NCBI GenBank assembly: GCA_041874725.1
Contig: CP097466.1
Span: forward strand, 1,426,001 to 1,490,000
Direction of reading: 5' to 3'
DNA: 64,000 nucleotides
Origin: Duganella sp. BuS-21
Lineage (GTDB): Bacteria > Pseudomonadota > Gammaproteobacteria > Burkholderiales > Burkholderiaceae_D
Below, piece by piece: positions 1-8,807 of this stretch. The number at the start of each line of letters is the position of its first letter. Within the stretch, counting starts at the first letter, position 1. A program made the translations under genes and the position numbers. Under the pieces are notes generated by a model. The model saw only the letters and a program-made list of their open reading frames with translations. It was not told the origin of the DNA and made no database searches.

Positions 1-463
1 GCACCAGCGGCGTGGTTTCATGCCACCATTCGAGGCCGCGCAGGTTCGGTTGCTTCAGTTCGTAATCGAGGCCGGCCAGGTGCATTTGCGCCAGCATGCC
101 GCCCACCTGGGCGCAATGCACGGGATGCGGCGCCATCTGCGAGCGGCCTTCGAGCTTGGTGACGATAGCGGCCGGCTTGCCGTGCAGCGCGGTGATCAGG
201 CCGCCCTGGTCGTTGGCCACCGGCGCCGGCACCAGCACGCCATGGTCGGCCAGGTGGCGCATCAGGTTGAGGTAAAACGGCAGTTGTTCAAACGACAGGT
301 TCTCGAAGATGGTGAGCACGTACTCGCCGCGCTCGGTCGTCAGGAAGAAGTTGCTGTTCTCGATGCCGGAACTGATGCCTTTGAGCTCAAGCACTTTGCC
401 GAGCGGGAATTGGGTGATCCACTGGGTGACATCTTCCAGCGATACCGGGGTAAAGACTGCCAT
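1..463 (-). CDS. thrB: Homoserine kinase, type II, partial at window edge
   Basis: ATP-dependent phosphorylation of L-homoserine in threonine synthesis, cytoplasmic. About 154 N-terminal residues are present, starting [12 protein letters not shown], and the gene runs off the left edge. The sequence matches the choline-kinase-like (APH fold) homoserine kinase of beta- and gammaproteobacteria, not the GHMP enzyme of E. coli. Visible family features are the [13 protein letters not shown] loop and the strand YVLTIFE, followed by a VTKLEGRS segment. It lies 53 bases downstream of the DUF2782 gene on the same strand, a common beta-proteobacterial pairing, so the two are probably co-transcribed. The catalytic half lies outside the window. 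Confidence 0.9.
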   Translation of the reverse strand, partial: MAVFTPVSLEDVTQWITQFPLGKVLELKGISSGIENSNFFLTTERGEYVLTIFENLSFEQLPFYLNLMRHLADHGVLVPAPVANDQGGLITALHGKPAAIVTKLEGRSQMAPHPVHCAQVGGMLAQMHLAGLDYELKQPNLRGLEWWHETTPLV

Positions 464-516
464 GTGAAGTTAGATGAGTTCGGTGACGCTGCCGGCGGGC
501 CGGCAGGGGTGTCTGG

Positions 517-918
517 TTATTTAACGGCGGGCGGAGGTGGCGGCGCGGTGTTGTCCTGCACGGCTTCCTCGTCCGTGGTTTTCTTTTTCTTCTTACCAAT
601 GTCGAACTCCAGCACTGTCCACTGCGGGCCGCGATTGTTGCCGCTCATTGCGTCGCCTGGCTGGGCAGTGCCCACCGGATGGTTGGGACGCAGGGTGTAG
701 GTGCTTGGACCGCTTTTGACGGTCGCCTCGGTGACATTGCCGCTGTTGTCGCGTTTTTCGGTAATCTTGCCTTCTGTGCTCGGCTTGGCGGTGACCGTGA
801 TCGGGTCTTCGGCGATTTCCTCGATTTTTTCCAGTTTGGGTGGCGCCTGGCTAGGCGTCGACTGCGCAAACGCCGTATGGGCGACCAGCGTCAGGAGGAG
901 GAGGGAAATGCGCTTCAT
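517..918 (-). CDS. DUF2782 domain exported protein
   Basis: A 133-residue protein with a clear Sec signal peptide (MKRISLLLLTLVAHTAFAQ, cleavage after AFA-Q). A proline-rich linker follows, then a compact domain containing ITEKRDNSGNVTEATVKSG and YTLRPNHPVG, typical of DUF2782. The tail has a run of lysines and then a run of prolines. Function is unknown for the family. It sits directly upstream of thrB and is divergent from polA, with about 160 bases between the two starts, so the shared intergenic region should hold both promoters. Confidence 0.75.
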   Translation of the reverse strand: MKRISLLLLTLVAHTAFAQSTPSQAPPKLEKIEEIAEDPITVTAKPSTEGKITEKRDNSGNVTEATVKSGPSTYTLRPNHPVGTAQPGDAMSGNNRGPQWTVLEFDIGKKKKKTTDEEAVQDNTAPPPPPAVK

Positions 919-1082
919 GATGGATCGCCTATAGCAGTGTAAAAGCCGCAGAATTTTTATCTATGATCCATTGTAACAAACCGACACGCTTCCTGTGCTG
1001 TCCGCCCCGTATTGCGGTTGGGCCGCCGCCAAAACCTGCGATAATGTTGCATTCGTCGCCATGCGCCACCCTCTTCGACCCT

Positions 1083-3842
1083 ATGCAAAATACCCTGTTG
1101 TTAGTAGACGGCTCCAGCTATCTTTACCGCGCCTTCCACGCGCTGCCCGACCTGCGCAGCCCGGACGGCCATCCGACCGGCGCCATGCACGGCATGGTCA
1201 ACATGCTGCGCCGCCTGCGCGCGGACTACCCGGCCGCTTACATCGCCTGCGTGTTCGACGCCAAGGGGAAAACTTTCCGTGATGACATGTATCCTGAATA
1301 CAAGGCCACCCGCGCTTCCATGCCGGACGACCTGCGCCTGCAGATCGAGCCTATCCATGAGGCGGTCAAGGCCATGGGCTGGCCTATCCTGATGGTCGAC
1401 GGCGTCGAGGCCGACGATGTGATCGGCACGCTGTCGCTGGACGCGGCCAAGGCCGGCATGAACGTGGTGGTGTCCACCGGCGACAAGGATCTGGCGCAGC
1501 TGGTCAACGACAAGGTCATGCTGATCAACACCATGACCAACGAAAAGATGGATGAAGCCGGCGTGCTGGCCAAGTTCGGCGTGCCGCCGAACCGCATCAT
1601 CGATTACCTGACCCTGATCGGCGACACCGTCGACAACGTGCCGGGCGTGTCCAAGTGCGGCCCTAAAACCGCGCTCAAGTGGCTCGCCGCCTATGACTCG
1701 CTGGACGGCGTGATCGCCAATGCCAACAACATCAGCGGCGCCGTCGGCCAGAACCTGCGCGATGCGCTGGCATGGTTGCCGAAGGGCCGCGAGCTGATTA
1801 CCGTCAAACTGGACTGCGACCTGTCCGCCCACATGGTGTCGATCAACGCATCGCTGACCGCACGTGAAGAGGATAAGGAGGCGCTGCTGGCCTTCTTCGC
1901 CAAGTACGGCTTCAAGACCCTGCTGCGCGATTTGAGCGTTGCCGGTTCGGCACCTGCCGCCTCCGCCAAGCCGGCGCTGGACGCGCCGGTGGGCGGCGCC
2001 GCCTCCGCCAACGGCGACCTGTTTGCCGAAGCCGTCACCACCCACTACGAAACCGTGTTCACCGACGAACAGCTGGACAAGTGGATCGCGCTGATCAACG
2101 CCGCCGAACTGACCGCCGTCGATACCGAAACCACCTCGCTGGAGCCGATGACGGCCCAGCTGGTCGGCATTTCGCTGGCGGTGAAGGCGGGCGAGGCCTG
2201 CTATATCCCGGTGGCGCACTCCTACCAGGGCGTGCCGCAGCAGCTGGAACGCGAGCACGTACTGGCCAGGCTCAAGCCGTGGCTGGAAGACGCCGCCAAG
2301 CTCAAGGTCGGCCAGAACTTGAAATACGACAGCCATATCTTCGCCAACCACGGCGTTTCGCTGCAGGGTATCCATCACGACACGCTGCTGGAATCGTATG
2401 TGTTCGAATCGCACCGCACGCACGACATGGACAGCCTGGCGCTGCGCCACCTGAACCACACCACGATTCCGTTCTCGGAGGTGTGCGGCAAGGGCGCCAA
2501 CATGATCACCTTCGACCAGGTGGAAATCCAGTGCGCCACCAACTACGCGGCGGAAGACGCCGACATTACGCTGCGCCTGCACCAGAACATGATCAGCGAA
2601 GTGGAGCAGGACGAGAAGCTCAACTTCATCTACCGCAAGATTGAGTTGCCGACCGCCGTGGTGCTGCAGAAGATCGAACGCAACGGCGTGCAGATCGATG
2701 CCGCGCTGCTGGAGCAGCAATCGTCCGAGCTGGGCGCGCGCATCGTCGAATTGGAAGCCAAGGCGCACGAGCTGGCCGAGCAGCCGTTCAACCTCGGTTC
2801 GCCGAAGCAGATCGGCGAAATCTTCTTTGAAAAGCTGAAGCTGCCGGTGGTGAAGAAAACGCCGAGCGGTGCGCCATCGACCGATGAGGAAGTGCTGCAG
2901 AAGCTGGCCGAAGACTATCCGCTGCCGAAAGTGCTGCTGGAATACCGCAGCCTGTCCAAGCTGAAGTCGACCTACACCGACAAGCTGCCGAAGGGCATCA
3001 ACAAGCAGACCGGCCGCGTACACACCAACTACGCGCAGGCGGTGGCGGTGACGGGCCGCCTGGCGTCCAACGACCCTAACCTGCAGAACATTCCGATCCG
3101 CACCAAGGAAGGCCGCCGCATCCGCGAAGCCTTCGTGGCGCCGGCCGGCTCGCACCTCGTGTCGGCCGACTATTCGCAGATCGAGCTGCGCATCATGGCG
3201 CATATTTCGGAAGACGCGAATATGCTGCGCGCGTTCGCGGAAGGCGTGGACATCCACCGCGCCACCGCCGCCGAGATCTTCGGCGTGGCGCCGGAGTCGG
3301 TCGAGAACGAGCAGCGCCGCTATGCCAAGGTGATTAACTTCGGCCTGATCTACGGCATGAGCGCCTTCGGCCTGGCCGCCAACCTCGGCATCGAGCGCGG
3401 CGCGGCGCAAAGCTATATCGAGCGTTATTTCGCGCGCTTCTCGGGCGTGAAGCAGTATATGGACGACACGCGCCTGCAGGCCAAGGCGCGCGGCTACGTG
3501 GAAACGGTGTTCGGCCGCCGCCTGTGGCTGCCGGAGATCAATTCGCCGAACGGCCCGCGCCGCCAGGGTGCGGAACGCGCGGCGATCAATGCGCCGATGC
3601 AGGGCACGGCCGCCGACCTGATCAAGCTGGCCATGGTGGCGGTGCAGGACTGGCTGGAAGCGGAAAAGCTGGGCACGCGCATGATCATGCAGGTGCACGA
3701 CGAACTGGTGCTGGAAGTGCCGGACGCCGAGCTGGAGCTGATCAAGCGCAAGCTGCCGGAACTGATGGCCGGCGTGGCGCAACTGAAGGTGCCGCTGATT
3801 GCCGAGGTCGGCGTTGGCGCAAACTGGGATCAGGCACACTAA
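1083..3842 (+). CDS. polA: DNA polymerase I
   Basis: A 919-residue repair and Okazaki-fragment polymerase. The frame is open 40 codons further upstream, but the ATG at 1083 (MQNTLLLVDGSSYLYRAFHA) matches the family N-terminus. Domains in order are the 5'-3' exonuclease (about 1-290, with VEADDVIGTL and STGDKDLAQL), the 3'-5' exonuclease (about 330-520) and the family A polymerase (about 540-919). The proofreading site looks intact: D347-T-E349, the NLKYDSH aspartate and YAAEDAD. Polymerase motifs A (SADYSQIELRIMAHIS), B (RRYAKVINFGLIYG) and C (MQVHDELVLEVP) are all present. Length is normal. The next gene starts 19 bases later behind its own ribosome binding site. Confidence 0.97.
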   Translation: MQNTLLLVDGSSYLYRAFHALPDLRSPDGHPTGAMHGMVNMLRRLRADYPAAYIACVFDAKGKTFRDDMYPEYKATRASMPDDLRLQIEPIHEAVKAMGWPILMVDGVEADDVIGTLSLDAAKAGMNVVVSTGDKDLAQLVNDKVMLINTMTNEKMDEAGVLAKFGVPPNRIIDYLTLIGDTVDNVPGVSKCGPKTALKWLAAYDSLDGVIANANNISGAVGQNLRDALAWLPKGRELITVKLDCDLSAHMVSINASLTAREEDKEALLAFFAKYGFKTLLRDLSVAGSAPAASAKPALDAPVGGAASANGDLFAEAVTTHYETVFTDEQLDKWIALINAAELTAVDTETTSLEPMTAQLVGISLAVKAGEACYIPVAHSYQGVPQQLEREHVLARLKPWLEDAAKLKVGQNLKYDSHIFANHGVSLQGIHHDTLLESYVFESHRTHDMDSLALRHLNHTTIPFSEVCGKGANMITFDQVEIQCATNYAAEDADITLRLHQNMISEVEQDEKLNFIYRKIELPTAVVLQKIERNGVQIDAALLEQQSSELGARIVELEAKAHELAEQPFNLGSPKQIGEIFFEKLKLPVVKKTPSGAPSTDEEVLQKLAEDYPLPKVLLEYRSLSKLKSTYTDKLPKGINKQTGRVHTNYAQAVAVTGRLASNDPNLQNIPIRTKEGRRIREAFVAPAGSHLVSADYSQIELRIMAHISEDANMLRAFAEGVDIHRATAAEIFGVAPESVENEQRRYAKVINFGLIYGMSAFGLAANLGIERGAAQSYIERYFARFSGVKQYMDDTRLQAKARGYVETVFGRRLWLPEINSPNGPRRQGAERAAINAPMQGTAADLIKLAMVAVQDWLEAEKLGTRMIMQVHDELVLEVPDAELELIKRKLPELMAGVAQLKVPLIAEVGVGANWDQAH

Positions 3843-3861
3843 CTTCTTACGGAGGATACGG

Positions 3862-4746
3862 ATGGATGATTTGACGCGGGACGCAGAGAGTTTGCTGGGT
3901 AAAACGAGCTTGTCGGACGGCGTCGACCGCCGCGACTTCCTGAAGGTGGCGCTGGGTACCGGCTTTGCCGCCGCCGCCCTGCCGGTGTCGGCGCAAAACG
4001 TCATCAAGACCGACACCGCCGGCCTCACCGCCGGCACCATCACCATCAACGTCGCCGGCCAGAATGTGCCGGTGTACCGCGCCCAGCCGGAAGGCAAGAC
4101 CAATCTGCCGGTGGTGCTGGTGATCTCGGAAATCTTCGGCGTGCACGAGCACATCGCCGACGTGGCGCGCCGCTTCGCCAAGCAGGGCTACCTGGCGCTG
4201 GCGCCGGACCTGTTCATCCGCCAGGGCGACCCGACCAAGGCGGCCTCGATCGCCGACCTGCAGCGCGACATCATCGCCAAGACACCCGACGCGCAAGTAT
4301 TCGCCGACCTGGACGCCGTGGTGGCCTGGGCCAAGGCCAACAACGGCAATGGCGACAAGCTGGCCATCACCGGTTTCTGCTGGGGCGGCCGCATCACCTG
4401 GCTGTACGCCGCGCACAATCCTGCCATCAAAGCCGGCGTGGCCTGGTATGGCCGCTTGAAGGGGGACCTGAACGCCAACTTTCCCAGGCACCCAATCGAT
4501 GTTGCTGGCACTCTGACGGTGCCGGTCCTCGGCCTGTACGGCGCCAAGGACACCGGCATCCCGCTGGAAACGGTGGACATCATGAAGGCGTCGCTGGCGC
4601 AGGGGCCGAACACGTCCACTTTCGTGCTCTATCCGAACTCCGGCCACGCCTTCCACGCCGACTACCGGCCGAGCTATAACGAGGCCGACGCCAAGGACGG
4701 CTGGGGCCGCACGTTAGCCTGGTTCAAGCAAAACGGCGTGGTGTGA
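3862..4746 (+). CDS. Dienelactone hydrolase family protein, Tat-exported
   Basis: An alpha/beta hydrolase of 294 residues. The start at 3862 is chosen for the GGAGG at 3851-3855. The N-terminus carries a twin-arginine signal (DRRDFLKVALGTGFAAAALP, about residues 22-41), so the enzyme is probably exported folded. The catalytic triad of the family is visible: C173 in GFCWGGR, D230 in GAKDTGIP and H262 in SGHAFHADYR, plus E90 in ISEIFG. Such enzymes hydrolyse lactones or activated esters; carboxymethylenebutenolidase is the type member. No aromatic-degradation genes are adjacent, so the substrate cannot be read from context. Confidence 0.88.
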   Translation: MDDLTRDAESLLGKTSLSDGVDRRDFLKVALGTGFAAAALPVSAQNVIKTDTAGLTAGTITINVAGQNVPVYRAQPEGKTNLPVVLVISEIFGVHEHIADVARRFAKQGYLALAPDLFIRQGDPTKAASIADLQRDIIAKTPDAQVFADLDAVVAWAKANNGNGDKLAITGFCWGGRITWLYAAHNPAIKAGVAWYGRLKGDLNANFPRHPIDVAGTLTVPVLGLYGAKDTGIPLETVDIMKASLAQGPNTSTFVLYPNSGHAFHADYRPSYNEADAKDGWGRTLAWFKQNGVV

Positions 4747-4844
4747 GCGGTTTTTCAGCAGAAAAGCATGCTGGGGAGTAAAATGACGCCCCGGCGTGCG
4801 CGGCAGCGCGCGCGGTTCAGGTTCAAGGTACCAGAGGCTATAAC

Positions 4845-5624
4845 ATCGATCCCGTACTCGTTTCAATCATACTGGCAACAACACTGGCTGGCGTAGTGAG
4901 CATCACTGCGGCGGCCGTGTTCTCGTTTACGCTGCTGTCCAAGCTGGTCGAGCGCATGGTCAGCCTGTCGGTCGGCATCATGTTGTCAACCTCGCTCCTG
5001 CACGCCTTGCCGGAAGCCTTTGAATCGACCGCCAGCGCGCGCAGCCTGTTCGCCACCCTGTTGGGCGGCCTGCTGGCGTTCTTCCTGCTTGAAAAATTGG
5101 CCATCCTGCGTCATTCGCACCATCACGAGCATGACGGTCACCACCACCACCACGGCCACGACAAGCGCGAGGCCGGCAAGGCCGGCTGGATGATCCTGGT
5201 CGGCGACGGCATGCATAATTTCACCGACGGTATTTTGATTGCGGCCGCCTTCATGGCCGATCCGCAACTGGGCCTGATCACCGGCCTGGCCATCATCGCC
5301 CATGAAATTCCGCAGGAAATCGGCGACTTCATCGTATTGCTCAACGCCGGCTTCTCGCGCACCCGCGCTTATGTCTACAACCTGCTGTGCAGCCTGTTGG
5401 CGATCGCCGGCGGCCTGCTTGGTTATTACACGCTGGACCGCGCCAGCAGCCTGATTCCTTATGTCCTGGTGTTTGCCTCATCGGGCTTCATCTACATCGC
5501 CGTGAGCGACCTGATGCCGCAGATGCAGCGCCGGGCCACGCTGCGCGAATCGATACCGCAAGTCCTGCTGATCGCCGCCGGCGTGGCGATCGTTCTCTTC
5601 CTCACCGGCGGCGAGCACCACTAA
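4845..5624 (+). CDS. ZIP family divalent metal transporter, non-standard start
   Basis: Inner-membrane Zn/Fe importer-like protein of the ZIP family. A His-rich cytoplasmic loop (HSHHHEHDGHHHHHGHD) lies between membrane segments. Helix IV and V metal motifs are seen as DGMHNFTDGILIAAAF and HEIPQEIGDFIVLL. The first canonical start is GTG at 4896 (MSITAAAVFSF), but that cuts into the first membrane helix. The frame is open upstream and encodes DPVLVSIILATTLAG, a good helix I start. There is no ATG, GTG or TTG there; an ATC at 4845 sits 7 bases after AGAGG (4833-4837). I therefore place the start at 4845 with low certainty; the product call is firm. Confidence 0.8.
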   Translation: MDPVLVSIILATTLAGVVSITAAAVFSFTLLSKLVERMVSLSVGIMLSTSLLHALPEAFESTASARSLFATLLGGLLAFFLLEKLAILRHSHHHEHDGHHHHHGHDKREAGKAGWMILVGDGMHNFTDGILIAAAFMADPQLGLITGLAIIAHEIPQEIGDFIVLLNAGFSRTRAYVYNLLCSLLAIAGGLLGYYTLDRASSLIPYVLVFASSGFIYIAVSDLMPQMQRRATLRESIPQVLLIAAGVAIVLFLTGGEHH

Positions 5625-5653
5625 AATCCGCGCCCATTCACTTGTGTAAAAAA

Positions 5654-5668
5654 GACAACGTCGTTGTC
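5654..5668. promoter_or_regulatory. 15-bp perfect palindrome, candidate operator for the protease gene
   Basis: GACAACGTCGTTGTC, two 7-base arms around one base, lies in the AT-rich gap before the metalloprotease gene. Its right half overlaps TTGTCA (5664-5669), a possible -35 element with AT-rich candidate -10 sequences (TTTAAT or TAATTA) at 5685-5692. A dyad over a -35 box is typical of a repressor site. The regulator is not identifiable from the window. Confidence 0.35.
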
Positions 5669-5794
5669 ACTATACATTGTGATATTTAATTAATTAAGTA
5701 ATACTAAAATTAAAACTTTTACATGTTTTGTTGTTAAGACATCTAAAGTTTCATATGGGTATTTCTTTTGTTACGATTAAAGGGCAAAGAAGAA

Positions 5795-8779
5795 ATGAAA
5801 CGATCAGACCACCCGTTGACACCTCGCCTCACGAAGGCTGGGGCCAAGTTGCGTCCTACTGCTGGACGCATCTTATTTGTCTTCATGACGTTGAGCTGGG
5901 CCATCTCCGGTTCTTCCACCGCGCTCGCTGCGGATGTCGCTTCCCAGGTCCAGCCCACGGGCGACTTTTGGCAGGACGTCGGCACCGGCAAAAGCGCCAA
6001 GGCTGCCGGTAGTGCTGTGGCCGGCCCACGCCGCTTCCACGCCGCCAAGCTGAACCGCAACGGCTTGCAGGCCTTCGCCAAGTCTGCGCCGGCGGAGCGC
6101 AGCGCGACCGCCAACGTCAGCCCTTTGATCATGTCATTGCCGCACCCGGACGGCGGCTACCAGCGTTTTGCCATCGTCGATTCGCCGATCATGGAAGCGG
6201 GCCTGGCCGCCAAGCATCCTGAAATCAAGACCTACGCCGGCAAGGGCATCGACGATCCCAACGCCAGCCTGCGCATGGACATTACCCCGCTCGGCCTGCA
6301 CGCCTCGGTGCGTACGCCCCAAGGCGCCTGGTACGTCGATCCGCAAGCCGTGCTGGACGACAGCGTCTACCACAGCTATCACAGCCGCGACCTGCCGAAC
6401 GTCCACGGCCCCATGCGCGAAGCGCCGATCGCCGAAGCCCAGATCTCCCTGTCGAAGGGCTTTTACCACGCCGAGGACACGGTCGAAGTGCGCGGCGCAG
6501 GCTTCACGCCGGGCGCCGCCGTCACCGTCTCGGTCAGCGCCGAGGGCGATAGCGGTAGCCGCCAGAGCGTGGTGGTCAACGCCGACAACGAAGGCGTGAT
6601 CAACACCACCCTGGTGGCCGATCCATCGCGCAACAGCGGCGCCTTCGAAATCAGCGCCACCGATGGCCGCACCACCAGCACCGTCGCTTACCACGTGGTG
6701 GATGACCTGGCCGTCGCCGCACCGGTGTCCGGCAACCAGCTGCGCACCTACCGCCTGGCGCTGGTCACCGACCCGAGCTACGCCACTTACTTCGGCGGTT
6801 CGGCCAACGTCACCGCCGCCAAGGTCAGCCTGATCAACCGCGTGACCCAGGTGTATGAAGATGAAACCGCGATCCGGCTGGTACTGATCAACGCCACCGA
6901 CGCGCTGAACCTGGACAGCGCCGCGCAAATGACCGGCGCCAACGGTCCATGTGGCGGCGCCGCCTGCTTCACCGCCAGTCAGGCCGCGAGCTGCGGCAGC
7001 GCGACGCTGACCCGCAATCGCGTGGTCACCGGCCTGCTGGCGGGAGCGTCCAGCTTCGACATCGGTCACATCGCGCTCGGCCTCAACGGCGGTGGTATTG
7101 CCAGCCTGGGCGTAGTGGGCGGCAGCAGCAAGGCCCAGGGTTGCACCGGTATTCCGACGCCGGTCGGCGACTTTTTCGCGGTCGACTACGTGGCGCATGA
7201 ATTGGGCCACCAGTTCGCCGGCAACCACACCTTCAACGGCGTGATCAGCAATTGCTCCGGCGGCAATCGCAACGCCGGCACCTCGGTGGAGCCGGGCAGC
7301 GGCTCGTCGATCATGGCCTATGCCGGGATTTGTGGCACCGACAACCTGCAAAGCCACAGCGACGCCTATTGGTCGCAGCGCAGCTTCGACGAAATCGTCG
7401 CCTACACCTCGGGCGCCGAAAGCAACATCAACGAAATACAGAACCTGGTGCTGAGCAACTTCGCCAGCGGCCAGCAGTTCATGCTGGGCTATAACGGCAA
7501 CAAGTCGGTCGCCATCGTCAACGGCAGCAACTTCACCACTGCAGGCATCAAGGCGGCGATCCAAGGCATCAGCGGCTGGCCGTCCGGCGCCACCGTCACC
7601 ATCAGCACGCTGAGCAACAACGCCGCCACCATCACCTTCGGCGGCACGCTGGCCGGCACCAATGTGGCGACGCTGCAGCTGAGCGATTGCAGCGGCGCCT
7701 GCACCGGCTATGTTGGTGAAATCGCCGCCGGCGGCCCGACCACTCGGCGTGGTGCGCTGTCGTTCACCGGCAATACCTCGCCGGTGGTCAGCGTTGCCGC
7801 CGGCTACACCATCCCGGTGCGCACGCCGTTCGCGCTGACCGGCAGCGCCGTCGATGCCGAAGGCGATCCGCTGACCTACCTGTGGGAGCAGAACGACCGC
7901 GCCGCCGGCACCGGTACCGGCTTGGTCAGCAACAGCAAGTTCAACGGTCCGCTGTTCCGCCAGTTCGGCGTGCGCGCGCAGGTCAGCGCAGAAGACACCA
8001 TCAAATATGGCTCGCCCGGCGAAAACCATGTCAGCACCGATCCGACCCGCGTGTTCCCGGACCTGGCGCAGATCCTGGCCAACAACACCAACGCTGAAAG
8101 CGGTGCCTGCCCGACCGCATCCGCGCTGCCGACTGCGGCCGAGATCGAGTGCTATTCGGAGTATTTGCCGACCGCCGCCTACGTGGGCTTTGGCGCCAAC
8201 GCCAATCCGGCAGCGCTGAACTTCCGCCTGACCGCGCGTGACGGCCGTGGCGGTGTGGCCAACGCCAGCACCCGGCTGGTGTTGGCGTCCGGCGCCGGTC
8301 CATTCCTGGTGACGTCGCCGAACACTGCGGTGTCGCTGGACGCCGGCTCGACCCAGACCGTGACCTGGAGCGTGGCCAACACCGATGTCGCACCGGTGAG
8401 CACCGCCAGCGTCAAGATCAGCTTGTCGACCGACGGCGGCAACACTTATCCGTACACGCTGGCGGAAAGCACCGCCAACAATGGCAGCAAGGCGCTCACG
8501 CTGCCGCTGGTGGCCAGCACCACGGCACGCATCAAGGTGGAAGCGGTGGACAATGTTTTCTTTGACGTTTCCAACGCCGACTTCACGATCCGCCTGGTGG
8601 GCGACGTCAACGCCGATGGCGCTCTCAACTGCGCCGACTACGCCATCGTCAAGGCCGCACTGGGCAAGCGCAGCAACCAGGCCGGCTTCGATGCGCGCGC
8701 CGATCTGAACAAGGATGGCGTGATCGATGCGCGCGACCTGGTGTTCATCTCGCAGCGCGTTGCCGGCGGTTGCCGCTAA
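5795..8779 (+). CDS. Secreted reprolysin-like (M12B-type) metalloprotease with C-terminal dockerin
   Basis: A 994-residue exported zinc protease. The start at 5795 follows a purine-rich AAAGAAGAA; a long signal peptide ends near ALAADV. Order: pro-region with PHPDGGYQRFAIVDSPIME (about 110-200), an Ig-like segment (about 210-305), the protease domain (about 315-570), fibronectin/Ig-like segments, then a dockerin (936-994). The zinc motif is HELGHQFAGNH at 468-478, with metal histidines 468, 472 and 478, E469 as base and a Met-turn at M507 (SIMAYAG). The usual glycine at motif position 8 is alanine, with glycine next. The dockerin has two calcium-loop repeats, DVNADGALNCADYA and DLNKDGVIDARDLV. 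The neighbouring cohesin gene is the obvious partner. Confidence 0.88.
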   Translation: MKRSDHPLTPRLTKAGAKLRPTAGRILFVFMTLSWAISGSSTALAADVASQVQPTGDFWQDVGTGKSAKAAGSAVAGPRRFHAAKLNRNGLQAFAKSAPAERSATANVSPLIMSLPHPDGGYQRFAIVDSPIMEAGLAAKHPEIKTYAGKGIDDPNASLRMDITPLGLHASVRTPQGAWYVDPQAVLDDSVYHSYHSRDLPNVHGPMREAPIAEAQISLSKGFYHAEDTVEVRGAGFTPGAAVTVSVSAEGDSGSRQSVVVNADNEGVINTTLVADPSRNSGAFEISATDGRTTSTVAYHVVDDLAVAAPVSGNQLRTYRLALVTDPSYATYFGGSANVTAAKVSLINRVTQVYEDETAIRLVLINATDALNLDSAAQMTGANGPCGGAACFTASQAASCGSATLTRNRVVTGLLAGASSFDIGHIALGLNGGGIASLGVVGGSSKAQGCTGIPTPVGDFFAVDYVAHELGHQFAGNHTFNGVISNCSGGNRNAGTSVEPGSGSSIMAYAGICGTDNLQSHSDAYWSQRSFDEIVAYTSGAESNINEIQNLVLSNFASGQQFMLGYNGNKSVAIVNGSNFTTAGIKAAIQGISGWPSGATVTISTLSNNAATITFGGTLAGTNVATLQLSDCSGACTGYVGEIAAGGPTTRRGALSFTGNTSPVVSVAAGYTIPVRTPFALTGSAVDAEGDPLTYLWEQNDRAAGTGTGLVSNSKFNGPLFRQFGVRAQVSAEDTIKYGSPGENHVSTDPTRVFPDLAQILANNTNAESGACPTASALPTAAEIECYSEYLPTAAYVGFGANANPAALNFRLTARDGRGGVANASTRLVLASGAGPFLVTSPNTAVSLDAGSTQTVTWSVANTDVAPVSTASVKISLSTDGGNTYPYTLAESTANNGSKALTLPLVASTTARIKVEAVDNVFFDVSNADFTIRLVGDVNADGALNCADYAIVKAALGKRSNQAGFDARADLNKDGVIDARDLVFISQRVAGGCR

Positions 8780-8807
8780 GCCCACAACATCTACAAGGAA
8801 AATGACC

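Noticed and set aside
1101..4181. 1026-codon open frame on the minus strand opposite polA
   Set aside because: It is antisense to a clear polymerase gene, is rich in H, R, Q and G as expected for GC-rich shadow frames, and has no recognisable domain.
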